Assembly: GCA_002405995.1 (NCBI GenBank)
Contig: DHMW01000053.1
Span: 1 to 23,661 of the forward strand
Source of the DNA: Oscillospiraceae bacterium UBA4632
GTDB lineage: Bacteria; Bacillota; Clostridia; Oscillospirales; Oscillospiraceae
DNA length: 23,661 nt
Direction: 5' to 3'
A program made the position numbers and the translations under genes. Below, one piece after another: positions 22,105 through 23,661 of the stretch; position 1 is the stretch's first letter, and every line of letters begins with the position of its first letter. The notes under the pieces are model-generated. The model worked only from the letters and a program-made list of their open reading frames with translations, was not told the origin of the DNA and made no database searches.

Positions 22105-23070
22105 ATGGAACACCTTGCCGGAATCGTGCTTGCCGCGGGAATATCCTCGCGGATCAAGCGGGTCAAAGCGCTGCTTTATGTGAACGGACAGAGCATGATA
22201 CGCCAGATCGTGCATACGATGCAGCGGGCGGGCGCGTCGCCCATCGTTGTCGTCACCGGCTATCACGCGGTGGAGATCGAACAGCATCTGGAAGGGGAAA
22301 ACGTTGTTTTTGTCCATAATACGCGCTATTATGAGACCGAAATGTTTGATTCGATCCGGCTGGGGCTTTCTGTGCTGGGCGGGGAGACCGGGCGGGTGAT
22401 GATCTGCCCGACCGATGTTCCGCTTGTAACGGATCAGACCGTTCAGGCGCTGCTTGCCGCGGACGGCGATTTTGTCTGCCCAAGTTATCGTGGGCATTCC
22501 GGGCATCCTGTCGTCGTCAGCAGCAGGCTGCTGCCCTTTCTTGCGGCTTACAGCGGCGAGCAGGGACTCCGCGGGGCGATCGAGGCTGCGGGGGTCAAGC
22601 CCTGCTATGTCACGGTGGAGGATCGGGGCGTGCTGCTCAACGGCAACACGCGCGAGGATTACAACCAGATGCTCGGCTATCAGCAGGGGCAGAGCGGCAG
22701 GCGGCAGCTGCAGCTCGACCTTGACCTGCAGCTGAATATCGGAAATTTCGTGTTCAATTCCATGGTGGCTCAGCTGCTTGAGCTGATCGACGCGACCGGC
22801 TCGCTGGAGCGGGCCTGTGCCTGTATGCATCAAAAGCTGCTCTGGGGGCTTACCATGGTCACCAATCTTGAAAAGCAGCTCGGGGCGCCGATACTGCTCA
22901 ACGATTCGCTGCTCTCGCTCGAGGCGCGTATCCTCTTGCAGAAGTATCAGCTCCTTCGGGCAGACGTTTCTGACTACGCGAGCGGTGCGTTTGAAAAGCT
23001 TTCGAAGTCTGATGACCGGCTGGATCGACTCAATGCAGACCTCTTCATGCCGCAGTGCACCTACGGCTGA
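22105..23070 (+). CDS. MocA-like molybdenum cofactor cytidylyltransferase fused to a ModE/LysR-type winged-helix domain
   Basis: 321 aa in two parts. Residues 1-190 form a MobA/MocA-type nucleotidyltransferase: VLAAGISSR (8-16), Lys21, PTDVP (102-106, metal-binding Asp104), YRGHSGHPV (128-136) and NTREDY (181-186). MocA adds CMP to molybdopterin to give the cytosine dinucleotide used by Mop/XDH enzymes, and the Mop-type gene lies three genes upstream. Residues about 214-300 resemble the ModE N-terminal DNA-binding domain (LLELIDATGSLERAC, then LEKQLGAPILL and LEARILLQKYQLL). The ATG at 22105 has AAAGGAG 7 nt upstream; the in-frame ATG at 22084, overlapping the aminotransferase stop, has none. 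A strong terminator follows. The enzyme may also control molybdenum genes, or the domain may only bind protein or ligand. Confidence 0.82.
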   Translation: MEHLAGIVLAAGISSRIKRVKALLYVNGQSMIRQIVHTMQRAGASPIVVVTGYHAVEIEQHLEGENVVFVHNTRYYETEMFDSIRLGLSVLGGETGRVMICPTDVPLVTDQTVQALLAADGDFVCPSYRGHSGHPVVVSSRLLPFLAAYSGEQGLRGAIEAAGVKPCYVTVEDRGVLLNGNTREDYNQMLGYQQGQSGRRQLQLDLDLQLNIGNFVFNSMVAQLLELIDATGSLERACACMHQKLLWGLTMVTNLEKQLGAPILLNDSLLSLEARILLQKYQLLRADVSDYASGAFEKLSKSDDRLDRLNADLFMPQCTYG

Positions 23071-23090
23071 TACGATACCGCGTACCAACG

Positions 23091-23130
23091 AAAAAAGCCT
23101 TGCAGCTTTAGTGCTGCAAGGCTTTTTTTT
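23091..23130. terminator. Bidirectional Rho-independent terminator
   Basis: Stem GCCTTGCAGC (23097-23106) with GCTGCAAGGC (23113-23122), loop TTTAGT, preceded by six A (23091-23096) and followed by eight T (23123-23130). It works for both the plus-strand operon ending at 23070 and the convergent SPFH gene. Confidence 0.95.
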
Positions 23131-23152
23131 CTGCGCCGGGGAGAAAGGCAAA

Positions 23153-23185
23153 GGGGCCTGCCGCCCTGTGCGGGCAGCAGGCCCC
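23153..23185 (-). terminator. GC-rich hairpin just after the SPFH gene, probable first terminator on the minus strand
   Basis: GGGGCCTGC (23153-23161) pairs with GCAGGCCCC (23177-23185), and an inner GCCC/GGGC extends the stem after one C-A mismatch. It begins 26 bp past the SPFH stop codon and on the minus strand is followed by TTTGCCTTT. With the bidirectional terminator beyond it, this gives two hairpins in tandem. Confidence 0.6.
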
Positions 23186-23211
23186 CTGCGGCCGTTTCTC
23201 CGGATTCTCTG

Positions 23212-23661
23212 TTACTTCTTCTCGTCCTCAAGCAGACCCTTGAAGCTGGCGGCAAGACCGGCAAGGCTCTGGATCTCGCTGGGTACGATGATCTTCGTCG
23301 CCTGGCCGTCGGCGGCCTTCTCAAAGGATTCGAGCGCCTTGATCTTGACGACCTGGTCGTTCGGGTTCGCCTCGTTGAGCATCTTGATGGAGTCAGCCAG
23401 CGCCTTCTGCACGTTCAGGATGGCCTGGGCCTCGCCCTCGGCCTTGAGGATGGCGGCCTGACGCTCGGCCTCCGCCTTGAGGATCGCCGCCTGCTTTTCC
23501 GCGTCCGCGCGCAGGATGGTGGACTGCTTTTCGCCCTCGGCCACGAGGATCTGACTCTGCTTCTGTCCCTCGGCCTGCAGGATGGACTCGCGGCGCTCGC
23601 GCTCGGCCTTCATCTGCTTTTCCATCGCGTTCTGGATCTCGCGCGGCGGCAGGATGTTCTT
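23212..23661 (-). CDS. SPFH/band-7 (stomatin/prohibitin-like) protein, C-terminal part only
   Basis: 149 residues of the C-terminal part, open at the window end. KNILPPREIQNAMEKQM at the start is the hallmark junction between the SPFH core and the coiled coil in bacterial stomatin/QmcA proteins. Residues 20-80 are an Ala/Glu/Lys-rich coiled coil built of five 11-residue repeats. The tail VVKIKALESFEKAADGQATKIIVPSE is also typical. Such proteins form large ring-like assemblies at membrane microdomains and often pair with NfeD or proteases. The N-terminal membrane segment and SPFH core lie outside the window. It is convergent with the molybdenum operon and probably unrelated to it. Confidence 0.92.
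   Translation of the reverse strand, partial: KNILPPREIQNAMEKQMKAERERRESILQAEGQKQSQILVAEGEKQSTILRADAEKQAAILKAEAERQAAILKAEGEAQAILNVQKALADSIKMLNEANPNDQVVKIKALESFEKAADGQATKIIVPSEIQSLAGLAASFKGLLEDEKK
23422..23583 (-). repeat. Five tandem 11-residue (33-bp) coding repeats in the SPFH coiled coil
   Basis: Units start ILQAEGQKQSQ, ILVAEGEKQST, ILRADAEKQAA, ILKAEAERQAA and ILKAEGEAQA, with corresponding 33-bp similarity in the DNA. An 11-residue period fits a right-handed or hendecad coiled coil, usual for stomatin-like proteins. The DNA similarity could allow unit gain or loss. Confidence 0.8.

Noticed and set aside
2407..23070. Complete nicotinate fermentation cluster of the Eubacterium barkeri type
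   Set aside because: A molybdenum hydroxylase, a PrpF-family isomerase and a LeuCD-like dehydratase are shared in kind, but methyleneglutarate mutase, enamidase and hydroxynicotinate reductase are missing, and the Mop protein is of the aldehyde oxidoreductase type.

Overview
The window looks like the chromosome of an anaerobic, fairly GC-rich member of the Bacillota (Clostridia, perhaps an Oscillospiraceae-type gut organism). Pointers are strong AGGAGG-type ribosome binding sites, a Clostridia-style lipoprotein signal on the TRAP binding protein, citrate-lyase-type enzymology, and a molybdenum aldehyde-oxidoreductase with no sign of respiratory genes. The taxonomic placement is inference. I see no rRNA, tRNA, CRISPR array, insertion sequence or phage gene.

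Left block (1-3228, minus strand): a citrate-lyase maturation operon. It carries an amidohydrolase (lactonase-like), citC (ligase that acetylates the lyase carrier protein) and a fused citXG (prosthetic-group synthesis and transfer), the last cut by the window start. A 257-bp divergent promoter region with a repeated GCAACAAAAA motif separates it from the plus-strand operon.

Central block (3486-9419, plus): a tightly coupled operon of an aconitase-superfamily hydro-lyase (LeuC- and LeuD-like subunits), a complete CitD-CitE-CitF acyl-carrier lyase and an MmgE/PrpD-family protein. A LysR regulator faces it (9430-10389, minus) and diverges from a PrpF-family isomerase plus an overlapping nitroreductase (10497-12273). 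A complete TRAP carboxylate transporter follows (dctP, dctQ, dctM; 12504-15476) and ends at a strong terminator.

Taken together, blocks one and two read as import of an unsaturated or hydroxylated carboxylate, double-bond isomerisation (PrpF-like), hydration (LeuCD-like), and cleavage to acetate plus a 2-oxoacid by a carrier-protein-bound lyase with its own maturation enzymes. My leading guess is a C5/C6 methyl-branched dicarboxylate (itaconate/citraconate/mesaconate to citramalate to acetate and pyruvate). Aconitate/citrate, dimethylmaleate, or an oxalomesaconate-type acid remain possible. The hydro-lyase large subunit departs from the family at three active-site blocks, so its substrate may be new.

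Right block (15616-23070, plus): iron-dependent alcohol dehydrogenase, a Mop-type molybdenum aldehyde oxidoreductase (946 aa), an MFS transporter, a PLP aminotransferase, and a MocA-like cofactor cytidylyltransferase fused to a ModE-like winged helix. It closes with a bidirectional terminator. The window ends inside a convergent SPFH/band-7 (stomatin-like) gene.
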